Source: an uncultured Thalassolituus sp.
GTDB taxonomy: Bacteria; Pseudomonadota; Gammaproteobacteria; Pseudomonadales; Oceanobacteraceae
Length of the DNA stretch: 64,000 nt
NCBI RefSeq assembly: GCF_950066645.1
Contig: NZ_CATMFB010000006.1
Location: forward strand, 124,001 to 188,000
Direction: 5' to 3'
Notes under the pieces: generated by a model
What the model was told of the DNA's origin: nothing
Databases searched by the model: none
Seen by the model: only the letters and a program-made list of their open reading frames with translations
Part shown: positions 55,906 through 64,000 of the stretch, piece after piece
How the letters are laid out: each line of letters starts with the position of its first letter
Numbering within the stretch: position 1 is the stretch's first letter
Position numbers and translations under genes: made by a program

Positions 55906-57223
55906 ATCGGTTGCTGATCAGGTTCCGCGCCTGCAACAGGCGGATCAGCCACCAGAGAATCACCAGGCTCGGCAGCACCATCAGAGTGGTCAGCACAAAG
56001 AACATTGCCCAATCGCCGTTCAGATAATCCACAACATAGCCACTGGCACCGGACACCGTCGTCCGCCCGAAGTTAGCGATAGACGCGAGCAATGCATACT
56101 GTGTCGCCGAAAACACCCGATCGGTGAGCAATGTGACAAAGCTCACCAAGACCACAGTCGCAAAGGCGCTGGTAAAACCGTCGGCGATCACAGCCAGAAG
56201 ATAGAGACTTTCGAGCGGTCCGGAAACAGCAATCCAGGCAAACAGAAGATTGGTTGCTGCCATCGCGAGTCCTCCGATAAGGAGCCCCCTGAAGATTCCC
56301 AGACGCTGATTAAAATAAGCACCAATCAGACTGAAAACAATGGTGACCCACCAGGTCACCATTTTCGAATAGGTTGCAATCTGAGCATCGCTGAACCCAA
56401 TTTCCTTGTAGAAGGTAATCGACATTCTGCCCAGAAAAGCTTCGCCCATTTTAAAGGTAAACAGAAAGGACAGAAGCAACAGTACGACGGTACTGCCGTA
56501 GCGCGCCAGCAAAGCGCGGAAAGGTTCGATCAGAGTGAACTGCAACTGCGCCCGCAATCCGAGCCCTGCAACCCGTGACTCAAGACGCTCGCGCCGGCGA
56601 CTGTCTTTTTGCACGAACAGAACCACCAGACCGGTAATCAGCAGGCAGAACAGCGCCATATATCCGAAAACACCCGCCCAGCTCATCCCGGCAAGTCCCT
56701 TCATATAAAATGCGGCTGCCCCAAGCAGGCTGTACCCTGTCCACCAGCCACTGGTCGCAAAGGCCGCAGCGTAAGGAATAAGATGCTCTTCGGCGTCCGG
56801 GTCAAAACTGTCTACGCGAAAGCCATCAATGGCAATATCACAGGTCGCTGACGCCAGCGCGATCGACATAGCAAGCAGGCTCAGCCAGAGCATATCCGCC
56901 TGCGGAGAAATCAGACTGATGCCCCAGCACGCCAGAGTCATCAGCAGAAGCAGAAAGACAATCCAGGATTTCCGGTCGCCCAGTCTGCTGAACAGCGGCA
57001 GGCGGAAGCCATCCACCAGAGGCGCCCAGAGAAAGTTAATCGCGTAGACGAAAAAAATAGAACCGAACAGACCAATGCTGGTGCGTGACAGCCCGGCATC
57101 GGTCAGCCAGCCCGTCATCGCCGAGCCGATCAGAACCCAGGGGAACCCACTACAGATACCCAGCAGAAAAATCATCCGCAGTCGGGGCTCTTTAATCAGC
57201 TGCGTCAGCGGTAGCCCGCTCAT
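55904..57223 (-). CDS. AmpG-like muropeptide permease (MFS)
   Basis: A 439-residue MFS protein with 12 or more hydrophobic segments. It has FLLGICSGFPWVLIGSAMTGWL and LSRTSIGLFGS near the start, and SATCDIAIDGFRVDSFDPD in the middle, which correspond to AmpG (PAT subfamily) features. AmpG imports anhydro-muropeptides for wall recycling. In P. aeruginosa ampG also lies near yajQ, as here. The start at 57223 is used because an in-frame codon at 57280 would lie inside yajQ; no good ribosome site is visible. Substrate is inferred from family and neighbourhood. Confidence 0.82.
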   Translation of the reverse strand: MSGLPLTQLIKEPRLRMIFLLGICSGFPWVLIGSAMTGWLTDAGLSRTSIGLFGSIFFVYAINFLWAPLVDGFRLPLFSRLGDRKSWIVFLLLLMTLACWGISLISPQADMLWLSLLAMSIALASATCDIAIDGFRVDSFDPDAEEHLIPYAAAFATSGWWTGYSLLGAAAFYMKGLAGMSWAGVFGYMALFCLLITGLVVLFVQKDSRRRERLESRVAGLGLRAQLQFTLIEPFRALLARYGSTVVLLLLSFLFTFKMGEAFLGRMSITFYKEIGFSDAQIATYSKMVTWWVTIVFSLIGAYFNQRLGIFRGLLIGGLAMAATNLLFAWIAVSGPLESLYLLAVIADGFTSAFATVVLVSFVTLLTDRVFSATQYALLASIANFGRTTVSGASGYVVDYLNGDWAMFFVLTTLMVLPSLVILWWLIRLLQARNLISNR

Positions 57224-57233
57224 AAAAAAGAAA

Positions 57234-57719
57234 TCAGTCTTTGAAGTTTTTGAAAGCCAGAGGCATATCAATGCTCTCATCGCTACGGAACAGCGCCATC
57301 ACTTCCTGCAGATCATCGCGCTTTTTACCGGTGACCCGCACCGTATCGCCCTGAATGCTGGCCTGCACTTTAATCTTGCTGTCCTTCACCGACTTCACCA
57401 TTTTTTTGCCCAGTTCTTTGTCGATTCCCTGGCGCATGGTGGCATTCACTTTGATCTGCTTTCCGGCACCCTGAGGCTCAGAAAACTCGAGACAGTTCAC
57501 TTTGATACCACGTTTGGTCATAGCGCCCATCAGCATCGACTTCATCTGCTCGATCTGCATTTTGTTGTCGGCGGTCATAACCACCACAAATTCCTTCAGC
57601 TCGAAACTGGCATCAACGCCACGGAAATCAAAACGTGTGCTGAGTTCACGGTTCGCCTGATCAACAGAGTTCTGGGCTTCGTGCTTATCGACTTCGGATA
57701 CGACGTCAAACGATGGCAT
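57234..57719 (-). CDS. YajQ-family nucleotide-binding protein
   Basis: A 161-residue protein beginning MPSFDVVSEVDKHE, with RELSTRFDFRGVDASFEL, QGDTVRVTGKKRDDLQEVMALFR and ending MPLAFKNFKD, matching YajQ (DUF520) throughout. YajQ proteins bind nucleic acid or cyclic di-GMP and in Xanthomonas and Pseudomonas are reported as c-di-GMP effectors. The start at 57719 has GGAG upstream (CAGGAGATTAAAC); earlier in-frame codons would extend into the divergent gene. ampG follows in the same direction after ten bases. Confidence 0.95.
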   Translation of the reverse strand: MPSFDVVSEVDKHEAQNSVDQANRELSTRFDFRGVDASFELKEFVVVMTADNKMQIEQMKSMLMGAMTKRGIKVNCLEFSEPQGAGKQIKVNATMRQGIDKELGKKMVKSVKDSKIKVQASIQGDTVRVTGKKRDDLQEVMALFRSDESIDMPLAFKNFKD

Positions 57720-57850
57720 GTTTAATCTCCTGTAAATCGCGACATTGTATACCTTCTGCCGGACAGTTTGGCAAACCAGCCGGAACTGGCACTTCTGCCG
57801 GCAGCAACTAATCTTTATGGCAGACATGTCTAACGGAGGCCGCGGGCCTG

Positions 57851-58900
57851 ATGGAAACCACCAAACTGCCACTGCATGGCCCCGGCCTGTATTACTTTGC
57901 ACTGACCGGCAGCCGTGATCAGCCCATATTTCAGTCGGTATTTGAGTACGACTACGCCACCCGTATTCTCGGTCACATAGAAGGTACTACCCTGCTTGCG
58001 TGGGTATTTACCGACCACGAAATCCATTGCGTACTGGATTGCCGACGCGACTGGCCACACGTGCTGGATGACATCCGTGACGCCTTTGCAGAGCAGCATG
58101 AGCGCCTCTGGCACAAAGCACGTCAGGTGATTTCTGAGCAGGGTACCGTACTGCTGATCGACGAACAGGCACACCTGGTTGACCTGATTATTCAACTTCA
58201 CAGTCTGCCAGTCGCACGTCGTCAGGTGGCCGACGCCAGTCTGTACCCCTGGAGTAGCGATCACTACTACCGTACGCCAACACCACCGGCCTGGACAGAC
58301 ACCGGCCGCATGCTCAACCTGCTCTGTCAGACGCGGCATAACCGGGCACAACGCTACGAAGCCACCATGGAACAGTACGATATTCCTCAGCTGGACTTAC
58401 AGCAGGGCAATCATCCGACCTATCTGGCGCTGGCACGTGACGAATTTGTGACCCAGCACCTGCGCAATACCGCCATTGCCGCCTCACGTCGCAGTACCGA
58501 AGAACTCCAGCGACTGCGCGACGATGCCATCGGACTGGTCGCCGATCGCTTCAGTCTCAGTCGCGATGACATGCTCGACCGCAACAACCGCAGACAATAT
58601 CTGCGGCTGATGCCCCTCGTCATTATGCTGCTGCATGAACGCGGACTCTGTGACGAAGCGATCGCTGAGCTGATTGGTGAAGACGACTCTCTGATCCCGC
58701 TATGGTTGCGCGGCGTCGAGGGAGATCACTCTCCTGCTCTGCTGAAAAAACTGCGTCAGCTCTGGTCTCCGGAACTGCCATCTATGACCCAGACACAAAC
58801 AACAGAGGCCAGCGCAGCGAACGAAACAGACAGCGACCCGGGGGAAGCTCTGGACGCAGAAAACGGACTTTCTTCAGGTGCCCTCGCTCAGGGGGAATGA
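57851..58900 (+). CDS. REP-associated tyrosine transposase-like protein lacking the catalytic tyrosine
   Basis: A 349-residue protein. The N-terminal half has the Y1/HUH transposase pattern: VFTDHEIHCVLD (HxxH variant of the HUH motif) about residue 56 and, further on, LVDLIIQLHSLPVARRQVADASLYPWSS, which corresponds to DYIxINPVxxG...WPxS of REP-associated transposases (RAYT). The tyrosine nucleophile expected in DYI is replaced by leucine (DLI), so strand cleavage is unlikely. The C-terminal half is helical, with a DnaA-like helix-turn-helix region (AIAELIGEDDSLIPLWLRGVEG), and ends in an acidic low-complexity tail. No REP palindromes were seen nearby. Probably a domesticated DNA-binding protein; divergent from yajQ. 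Confidence 0.8.
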   Translation: METTKLPLHGPGLYYFALTGSRDQPIFQSVFEYDYATRILGHIEGTTLLAWVFTDHEIHCVLDCRRDWPHVLDDIRDAFAEQHERLWHKARQVISEQGTVLLIDEQAHLVDLIIQLHSLPVARRQVADASLYPWSSDHYYRTPTPPAWTDTGRMLNLLCQTRHNRAQRYEATMEQYDIPQLDLQQGNHPTYLALARDEFVTQHLRNTAIAASRRSTEELQRLRDDAIGLVADRFSLSRDDMLDRNNRRQYLRLMPLVIMLLHERGLCDEAIAELIGEDDSLIPLWLRGVEGDHSPALLKKLRQLWSPELPSMTQTQTTEASAANETDSDPGEALDAENGLSSGALAQGE

Positions 58901-58931
58901 CTCGCCTCTCCCGCCTGCCTATAATCGTCTG

Positions 58932-59795
58932 ATGACTCAGACAATCGGCATTATAGGTACTGGTGCGCTAGGCACCCTGATGGCCTGGCACTGGCGCCAG
59001 ACCGAACTGTATGCCGCGCGGCGTTCTTCCGACAATCCTCCGTTTGTTATCCTGACTGGCGATGACCTGCACGAATTCCAGGCAATGCCCTGGCAGGGTG
59101 AATCCCTCGATTGGCTGGTTGTCTGCACCAAGGCATCCGATGCGCTGGAGGCGCTCCAACAGCGACAGGCCTGGCTGGGCCGTGTCGACCACTTACTGTT
59201 GTTACAGAACGGCATGGGACAGCAACAGCAGGTGGCTGACTGGCTGGCCAGACAGCCATTGGCACCCACACTCTGGGCTGCGGTATCCACCGAAGGCGCT
59301 TACCGAACAGAGACAGGTCAGGTGGTATACGCCGGCAAGGGACACACGCATGCTGGCAGGTGGTCAGAATCAGACATCGAAACGACCGTAGCGCTGCCTC
59401 CCGGGGTGCTGCCCGCCGCAGATATCCGCGAGCGTATGCTGGCCAAACTGGCCATCAATGCCATCATCAACCCGCTGACTGGTTACTATCGCTGCCACAA
59501 TGGAGAACTGTTAACTGAGCCTGACCGACGCCGCCATTTCGAACGCCTGTCAGAGGAAGTAGCAGACTTCTACCAGCTGCAGGGCTGGTGCAGCCAACTG
59601 GATATCCGGCAGCAGGCACTGTCTGTTGCGGAAGCCACTGCGAGAAACAAATCCTCCACCCTCCAGGACATTCTTGCTGGCCGGCCGAATGAACTCCCTT
59701 ACATTTGTGGCTACCTGCTGGCCGAAGCCGCCGGGAACAGGCATGATCTTCCCGTGACCCAAGATCTGTATCAGCAACTGACCAGCGGAGCCTGA
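58932..59795 (+). CDS. panE: 2-dehydropantoate 2-reductase (PanE-like)
   Basis: A 287-residue protein with the N-terminal NADPH site GIIGTGALGTL (about residues 5-14), CTKASDALEAL, QNGMGQQQQV and the C-terminal KLAINAIINPLTGYY with catalytic Lys. It should reduce ketopantoate to pantoate in pantothenate/CoA synthesis. A codon at 58878 lies inside the preceding gene; ATG at 58932 is used. It follows the transposase-like gene and precedes the sensor kinase. Confidence 0.92.
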   Translation: MTQTIGIIGTGALGTLMAWHWRQTELYAARRSSDNPPFVILTGDDLHEFQAMPWQGESLDWLVVCTKASDALEALQQRQAWLGRVDHLLLLQNGMGQQQQVADWLARQPLAPTLWAAVSTEGAYRTETGQVVYAGKGHTHAGRWSESDIETTVALPPGVLPAADIRERMLAKLAINAIINPLTGYYRCHNGELLTEPDRRRHFERLSEEVADFYQLQGWCSQLDIRQQALSVAEATARNKSSTLQDILAGRPNELPYICGYLLAEAAGNRHDLPVTQDLYQQLTSGA

Positions 59796-59822
59796 CGTGA
59801 TGCAACAAGGGACCCCGGAGAT

Positions 59823-61778
59823 ATGATGCTCGCCCGCCAGAAATCTATGCTGGCCATGGTGACCGTCTGCGCTCTGGTGATCATCATTTCGACGCTTGCT
59901 TATATGCTGGCCGCAGAGCGTGTCGGCCGGGAGCATCTTGCCCCCGAGGTCAGTCGTATATTTTCCGAAATGATGCAGACAGCGATCAGTCATCACGAAG
60001 ATGATCTGCCCATGCTGCAGAGCATGATGCACCGGATGACTCAGCACTATCAGGTTCCGGAAGTTGCCCTCTATAACCGCGATGGAGAGCGTGTTGCACA
60101 CAGTCACACCGGTCGTGACATCGTTCTGTATCCCCCGCTGCTCGCACAACTGCCAGAAACCGTGCCCGCAGTACGCTATATCCTGAGAGGCAGTTCATCA
60201 GAGCTGGTACTGGTCGTCAGAAACAACGTATCTCTGCCCGAGTTTTTCTACCTTGATACTCTGACCACCAGCTTAGTGATCATGACGATATCAACAATTC
60301 TCGTGTTCGCTATGTATGTGCTGACCCGCCACTGGCAACAGATGCCCTATGAGCACCTGCTCGAAAATATCCGCAACGCCACAGAAAACACGACCGATGA
60401 GCGCATAACCATTCAGGCAAAAGACCCGGACCTTAAACCTTTGATTCAGGCACTTAATGATCTGTTCTGGCGCCGCAATCAACGTACCCAGCATCTGAAA
60501 ACGGCGCACCAGCAGGCGGAGCGTGCACGTCTCAGAGCCACCCGGTTATCCACTGAAACCCGTCAGATGAACGAAGATCTGGCACGTGAGGTATCGGTAC
60601 GACGCAGCATTGAAGTACAGCTGAAAAATACCCAGTCACTGCTCGACGGTATTCTCAACGCCATGCCCTCTGCGCTGTTTGCTCTGGATGCCCGCAACCG
60701 CATCGTGCAGTGCAACGAGCAGGCCGGAGAATGGCTTGGCAGGGAACACGCACAGCTGATCGGCCTGCCACTGATGCCTCTGATTCCCGAACTCGAAGGG
60801 CTGGAGCTACCGGACTCTCCTGCACAGTCTCCCAACCTGATCAAAACAGAACGCCTGCCCGTGAGCAGTTTTGTACGCCCTATGGTCACCGACGTACTGA
60901 CCTACCCGCTTCCTGCTGGTCAACAAGCGAGACTGGTGATTCGTATTGACGATGTCAGTGCCCGCACCAGAATGGAAGAAATGATGGTCCAGACAGAAAA
61001 AATGATGACGGTTGGCGGGCTGGCAGCCGGTATGGCACACGAGATCAATAACCCACTCGGCGCCATCCTGCAGAACCTGCAGAACAGCCGTCGCCGTCTT
61101 GATCCCGAATTACCGGCCAACCAGAGAATCGCCGATCAGCTAGGCCTCAACCTGCCACTGATGAATGAATATCTGGTCCAGAGAGGCATATTTAAGTTCT
61201 ATGATCATATTCAGAGTGCCGGTGAGCGGGCGGCAGGCATCGTGGCAAACATGCTGCAGTTCTCGCGGAACGATCATCTGCAGAAGCGGGATATCCGCGT
61301 CAGCGAACTGATCGAAACGACCCTGAACATTGCCCGGAACGACCTGGCCATGCGTCATATTGATCTTGAGCTGGATGAACAGATCGGTGACCTGACCGTG
61401 CATTGCGTCCCCAGTGAAATCGAGCAGGTGCTCCTTAACCTGCTGCGCAACGCGCAACAGGCAATGGAAGACTACCACCCTGAGCAGGAGCCTCACTGGC
61501 GGCCCCGTGTCAGTATCCGCACGTCGAAGCGCCTGGATATGCTCTGTCTCACCATCGAAGACAACGGACCGGGGATTCCTGCCGACAAGGCTCCACATAT
61601 CTTCGAACCTTTCTACACCACTAAAGAAGTTGGTGAAGGGACCGGCCTCGGGCTGTCCGTGTCTTACTTTATCGTAACCGCCCATCACCAGGGCGAACTG
61701 GCGTACCACCCCTCACGCGGCCCACATGGCGCCTGCTTCGAGTTATGTTTGCCATTACTCGACATGTCTCCTGCTTGA
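59823..61778 (+). CDS. membrane sensor histidine kinase, orphan
   Basis: A 651-residue sensor kinase with a transmembrane segment (about 10-30), a periplasmic domain (about 31-150), a second transmembrane segment (about 152-175), a HAMP-like stretch, a PAS domain (about 270-390, SLLDGILNAMPSALFALDARNRIV), the HisKA with GMAHEINNPLGAIL (phospho-His about 406), and the ATPase domain (LLNLLRNAQQAM, DNGPGIP, GEGTGLGLSVS). A roughly 35-residue insert separates the two HisKA helices. No response regulator is adjacent on either side, so the partner is elsewhere. ATG at 59826 could also be the start (GGAG is five bases away). Confidence 0.95.
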   Translation: MMLARQKSMLAMVTVCALVIIISTLAYMLAAERVGREHLAPEVSRIFSEMMQTAISHHEDDLPMLQSMMHRMTQHYQVPEVALYNRDGERVAHSHTGRDIVLYPPLLAQLPETVPAVRYILRGSSSELVLVVRNNVSLPEFFYLDTLTTSLVIMTISTILVFAMYVLTRHWQQMPYEHLLENIRNATENTTDERITIQAKDPDLKPLIQALNDLFWRRNQRTQHLKTAHQQAERARLRATRLSTETRQMNEDLAREVSVRRSIEVQLKNTQSLLDGILNAMPSALFALDARNRIVQCNEQAGEWLGREHAQLIGLPLMPLIPELEGLELPDSPAQSPNLIKTERLPVSSFVRPMVTDVLTYPLPAGQQARLVIRIDDVSARTRMEEMMVQTEKMMTVGGLAAGMAHEINNPLGAILQNLQNSRRRLDPELPANQRIADQLGLNLPLMNEYLVQRGIFKFYDHIQSAGERAAGIVANMLQFSRNDHLQKRDIRVSELIETTLNIARNDLAMRHIDLELDEQIGDLTVHCVPSEIEQVLLNLLRNAQQAMEDYHPEQEPHWRPRVSIRTSKRLDMLCLTIEDNGPGIPADKAPHIFEPFYTTKEVGEGTGLGLSVSYFIVTAHHQGELAYHPSRGPHGACFELCLPLLDMSPA

Positions 61779-61810
61779 CCACTCCTGTCGCAGCCGGTAC
61801 TCTGCGCCCG

Positions 61811-61997
61811 AATTCAGGTGCTCTGTGCATTATTTGTTCAGAGTTAAACGGGAAGTTTGGTGCGCTCTGCAAAACCAACGCTGCCCCCGCAACGGTGATC
61901 GACCATAGTACTGACAGAATGCCACTGTGCTCAGCATGGGAAGGCGTCAGTACAGAGCACTAAGTGCTCAGGTCGTCAGCCCGGATACCGGCCTGAA
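61811..61997 (+). promoter_or_regulatory. cobalamin riboswitch
   Basis: The B12-binding blocks are clear: TTCAGGTGC near the start, TTAAACGGGAAGTTTGGTGC, GCTGCCCCCGCAACGGTGA (the B12 box), GGGAAGGCGTCAGTAC and the closing GCCCGGATACCGGCCTGAA. It represses the downstream receptor when cobalamin is plentiful. A small stem ATCCC-TCC-GGGAT at 62080-62092 covers the ribosome site of the GTG start, which is a plausible expression platform acting on translation. Confidence 0.96.
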
Positions 61998-62098
61998 GCT
62001 GATTAACCGATGTTGCGGAGGGCGATGGGTCGGTGGTGTACGCTATCCCGTACGCTTCCATGACTCTCTCCTGCGCGATATCCCTCCGGGATGCTGTT

Positions 62099-64000
62099 GT
62101 GCGCCACAACCTGTTAACGATCATTGCGACAAGTCTGCTGATACAGACGGCACAGGCAGAAACCGATCTGCCCGTGCTGACAACCTATGGCAGTGACTCG
62201 TCGGGCATTTCAACACAGTCGTTTGATGCCGATGAGATCCGTCGTAATTACAGCAGCCTCAGCCAGTTTCTGGGGAGCGTAACCGGCGTACAGGTACAGC
62301 ATAGCGGAGCAACCGGAGACCCCGTCATGATCTCCGTACGCGGTGCCAGTTCAGGTCAGACCAACATTTTGGTTAATGGTGTGCGGGTGAACGATGCTCA
62401 AGGCGGCGGATACGATCTGAGCAGTATTCCTTTATCAATGATTGAACGGATCGAACTGGTTTCGGCAGGAAGTAATGGCGGAGACTATGACAGTGCAATA
62501 GGTGGCACACTCAATATTGTCACCCGCCGGGAAGAATCAAGCCGAAACCTGAGAGCCTCTGTCGGAAGCTTTGGTTACCAGGGTATCAGCTACCGGCAGA
62601 ACGCTGGCGTTATCTCTCTGTACGCTGAATCCGAAAATATCGAGAACAACTTCTCCTACCCCGTCCCTGCCCCCTGGGACGGTGGGGAGCTGAATGCCGA
62701 TGAATCTCTCAAAAACGCGGCCTTTTTCCGTCATAACCTGCAGATAGCAACCAATCTGCAGAACATCGACAGTCGTATTTACTGGCGGAACCAGAACAAA
62801 GAGATTCCCGATTACTTCCGCAATTCACCCAATAATGAAGCCAGCTACAGCCAACGCGAATCAGGCGCCTCCGCGGGCAATCTCCGCAGTCCGGTGAAGC
62901 GCGGATTAAACTGGCGCTGGAATACCACCTATGCCGAGACACGGGAAACCTATCGCGACCCGGACTCAGTCATTGGCCTAGGGAACGACGATAACCGTTA
63001 CTACCGACAGAAAGCGGAGGCGATGCTTTCACCACAATGGCAACAGGACGCATTGGTGTTATCTGCCTCAGCCTCGACCAGTTTCGATGACTATCGCAGT
63101 CGCTACGTCAATGATAGTGATAGCCATGCCTGTCTGACACCGCAGGGACAATGCGATCAGAGTGCCGAACAATGGCTGACCCGACTACAGACCGGCGCAG
63201 ACTATCAGTGGACCACCAACCTGAGTACCGCTTTCCACCTGTATCAACAGTTGCTGCGTTCCAGTAACTGGCGCTCAGGCGCCGAGGATATGCAGAAAGA
63301 AGCACAGACTGACCGCTTCAGTGGCGGTAGTACTGAGATTCGCTGGCAGGCGGAGACGTTTACTGTGCAACTCAGCGGACGCGACAGCATCCGTATTCCC
63401 AGTCTCTACGAGCGATACGGCGACCGTGGCCTCCTGTTGGGAAATGACGACCTGAGCGCAGAAACCGCGCGTTCATTCAGCCTTGATGGACGATGGCAGC
63501 CCGACACAGCATCAATCAGTGGCTCTGTGTTTACCCGCCACATAGAGAACGCCATTGTTCCTGTCTACGACAGTCGTGGAATCGGCCGTTACGTCAATAC
63601 ATCAGAGGCGACACTGACCGGGATCGAGGTGACTCTCACCAAAGATTTCAGTCTCAACCGCCTACGGATTGAGCCATCTTTCAGTGCCAGCAGATACAAG
63701 AGTGAAGTCCGAAGCGAGATACGCAGTTTCAATCAGCAGCAGCTCGCCGGTATATATCATGGTCGCTACGTGACCGGAGTGAGCGCCATTCTGGGTGGAC
63801 ACCGACTGACGCTACAGCACGAAATCGCAGGAGACATCTATCTCGATCGCAGCAATTCTATCGAGGGGGACACCCGGGAGTCCCTGGATCTTAACTACCT
63901 CTGGCAACAGCCTTTCTGGCTCGCCAGCCTGAACATCAGCAATCTGACTGACAACCGCTACCGGGATTACTCAAATCGCCCGGCCACCGGTCGTTCTGTC
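62099..64000 (+). CDS. btuB: BtuB-like TonB-dependent vitamin B12 receptor (cut by the window end)
   Basis: The reading frame is open to the window end, so this is a 5'-complete, 3'-truncated gene of about 634 codons shown; a few codons remain outside. It begins with a signal peptide (RHNLLTIIATSLLIQTAQA). The plug domain follows (SQFLGSVTGVQVQHSGATGD, ISVRGASSGQTNILVNGVRVND, IERIELVSAGSNGGDYDSAIGG, TLNIVT) and then the barrel. The visible end (ISNLTDNRYRDYSNRPATGRS) is near the C-terminus of a TonB-dependent receptor. A cobalamin riboswitch upstream makes B12 the likely ligand. GTG at 62099 has a GGGA site seven bases upstream; ATG at 62060 in the same frame would give a longer leader and is the alternative. 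Confidence 0.92.
   Translation, partial: MRHNLLTIIATSLLIQTAQAETDLPVLTTYGSDSSGISTQSFDADEIRRNYSSLSQFLGSVTGVQVQHSGATGDPVMISVRGASSGQTNILVNGVRVNDAQGGGYDLSSIPLSMIERIELVSAGSNGGDYDSAIGGTLNIVTRREESSRNLRASVGSFGYQGISYRQNAGVISLYAESENIENNFSYPVPAPWDGGELNADESLKNAAFFRHNLQIATNLQNIDSRIYWRNQNKEIPDYFRNSPNNEASYSQRESGASAGNLRSPVKRGLNWRWNTTYAETRETYRDPDSVIGLGNDDNRYYRQKAEAMLSPQWQQDALVLSASASTSFDDYRSRYVNDSDSHACLTPQGQCDQSAEQWLTRLQTGADYQWTTNLSTAFHLYQQLLRSSNWRSGAEDMQKEAQTDRFSGGSTEIRWQAETFTVQLSGRDSIRIPSLYERYGDRGLLLGNDDLSAETARSFSLDGRWQPDTASISGSVFTRHIENAIVPVYDSRGIGRYVNTSEATLTGIEVTLTKDFSLNRLRIEPSFSASRYKSEVRSEIRSFNQQQLAGIYHGRYVTGVSAILGGHRLTLQHEIAGDIYLDRSNSIEGDTRESLDLNYLWQQPFWLASLNISNLTDNRYRDYSNRPATGRSV

Noticed and set aside
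57720-58931. REP palindromes around the transposase-like gene
   Set aside because: No GTAG-headed paired palindromes were seen within 1 kb on either side, so mobility of the gene is unsupported.

Overview
The window is 64 kb of ordinary-density bacterial chromosome (moderate GC, about 55 protein genes, no rRNA or tRNA, no CRISPR, no intact insertion sequence). Gene content and order point to a marine gammaproteobacterium close to the Oceanospirillales/Pseudomonadales: fxsA-groES-groEL, aceE-aceF, and an ampG / yajQ / panE / sensor-kinase block that I recall being similarly grouped in Pseudomonas aeruginosa. Two AlmA-like flavin monooxygenases suggest a hydrocarbon- or lipid-using lifestyle (Thalassolituus/Oceanobacter-like organisms fit, but this is inference).

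Layout. 1-5 kb: tilS overlapping dnaE, both on the minus strand. 5-6 kb: a sigma70-type promoter and a complete FMN riboswitch in front of a type II (RibH2-like) lumazine synthase. 6-16 kb: mostly small housekeeping, transport and unknown membrane genes, including a DUF1275 protein, a VF530 DNA-binding protein, an orphan periplasmic solute-binding protein, a glycosyltransferase, and an overlapping pair made of an ADP-ribosyltransferase-like protein and a nucleoside 2-deoxyribosyltransferase. 16-19 kb: groES-groEL with a clear sigma32 promoter, and fxsA. 19.5-24 kb: two paralogous Baeyer-Villiger/AlmA-type monooxygenases flanking a short-chain dehydrogenase and an alkyltransferase-like protein. 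24-31 kb: a cupin, a chemoreceptor directly behind aceF, and the pyruvate dehydrogenase genes aceE-aceF. 31-32 kb: a ZIP metal transporter.

32.6-44.7 kb is the most unusual part: eleven tightly packed plus-strand genes encoding a complete second-type chemosensory system. It has a soluble double-headed receptor built from two exact 300-residue modules (like DosM of Vibrio cholerae cluster I), a three-domain CheW, CheB, a HEAT-repeat protein, CheR, two single-domain CheY proteins, a 964-residue CheA with a long acidic linker, a tiny STAS-like protein, a short membrane receptor and a ParA-type ATPase. It looks like a cytoplasmic chemoreceptor array with its own positioning ATPase. No flagellar gene is adjacent; a GGDEF-EAL protein and a porin/phosphate-binding-like pair follow.

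48.7-54 kb: the SOS mutagenesis cassette imuA-imuB-dnaE2 behind two abutting LexA boxes. 54-62 kb: a large secreted protein of unknown function, ampG, yajQ, a domesticated REP-type transposase relative lacking its catalytic tyrosine, panE, and an orphan sensor kinase. The window ends in a cobalamin riboswitch and a BtuB-like TonB-dependent receptor cut off at the right edge.
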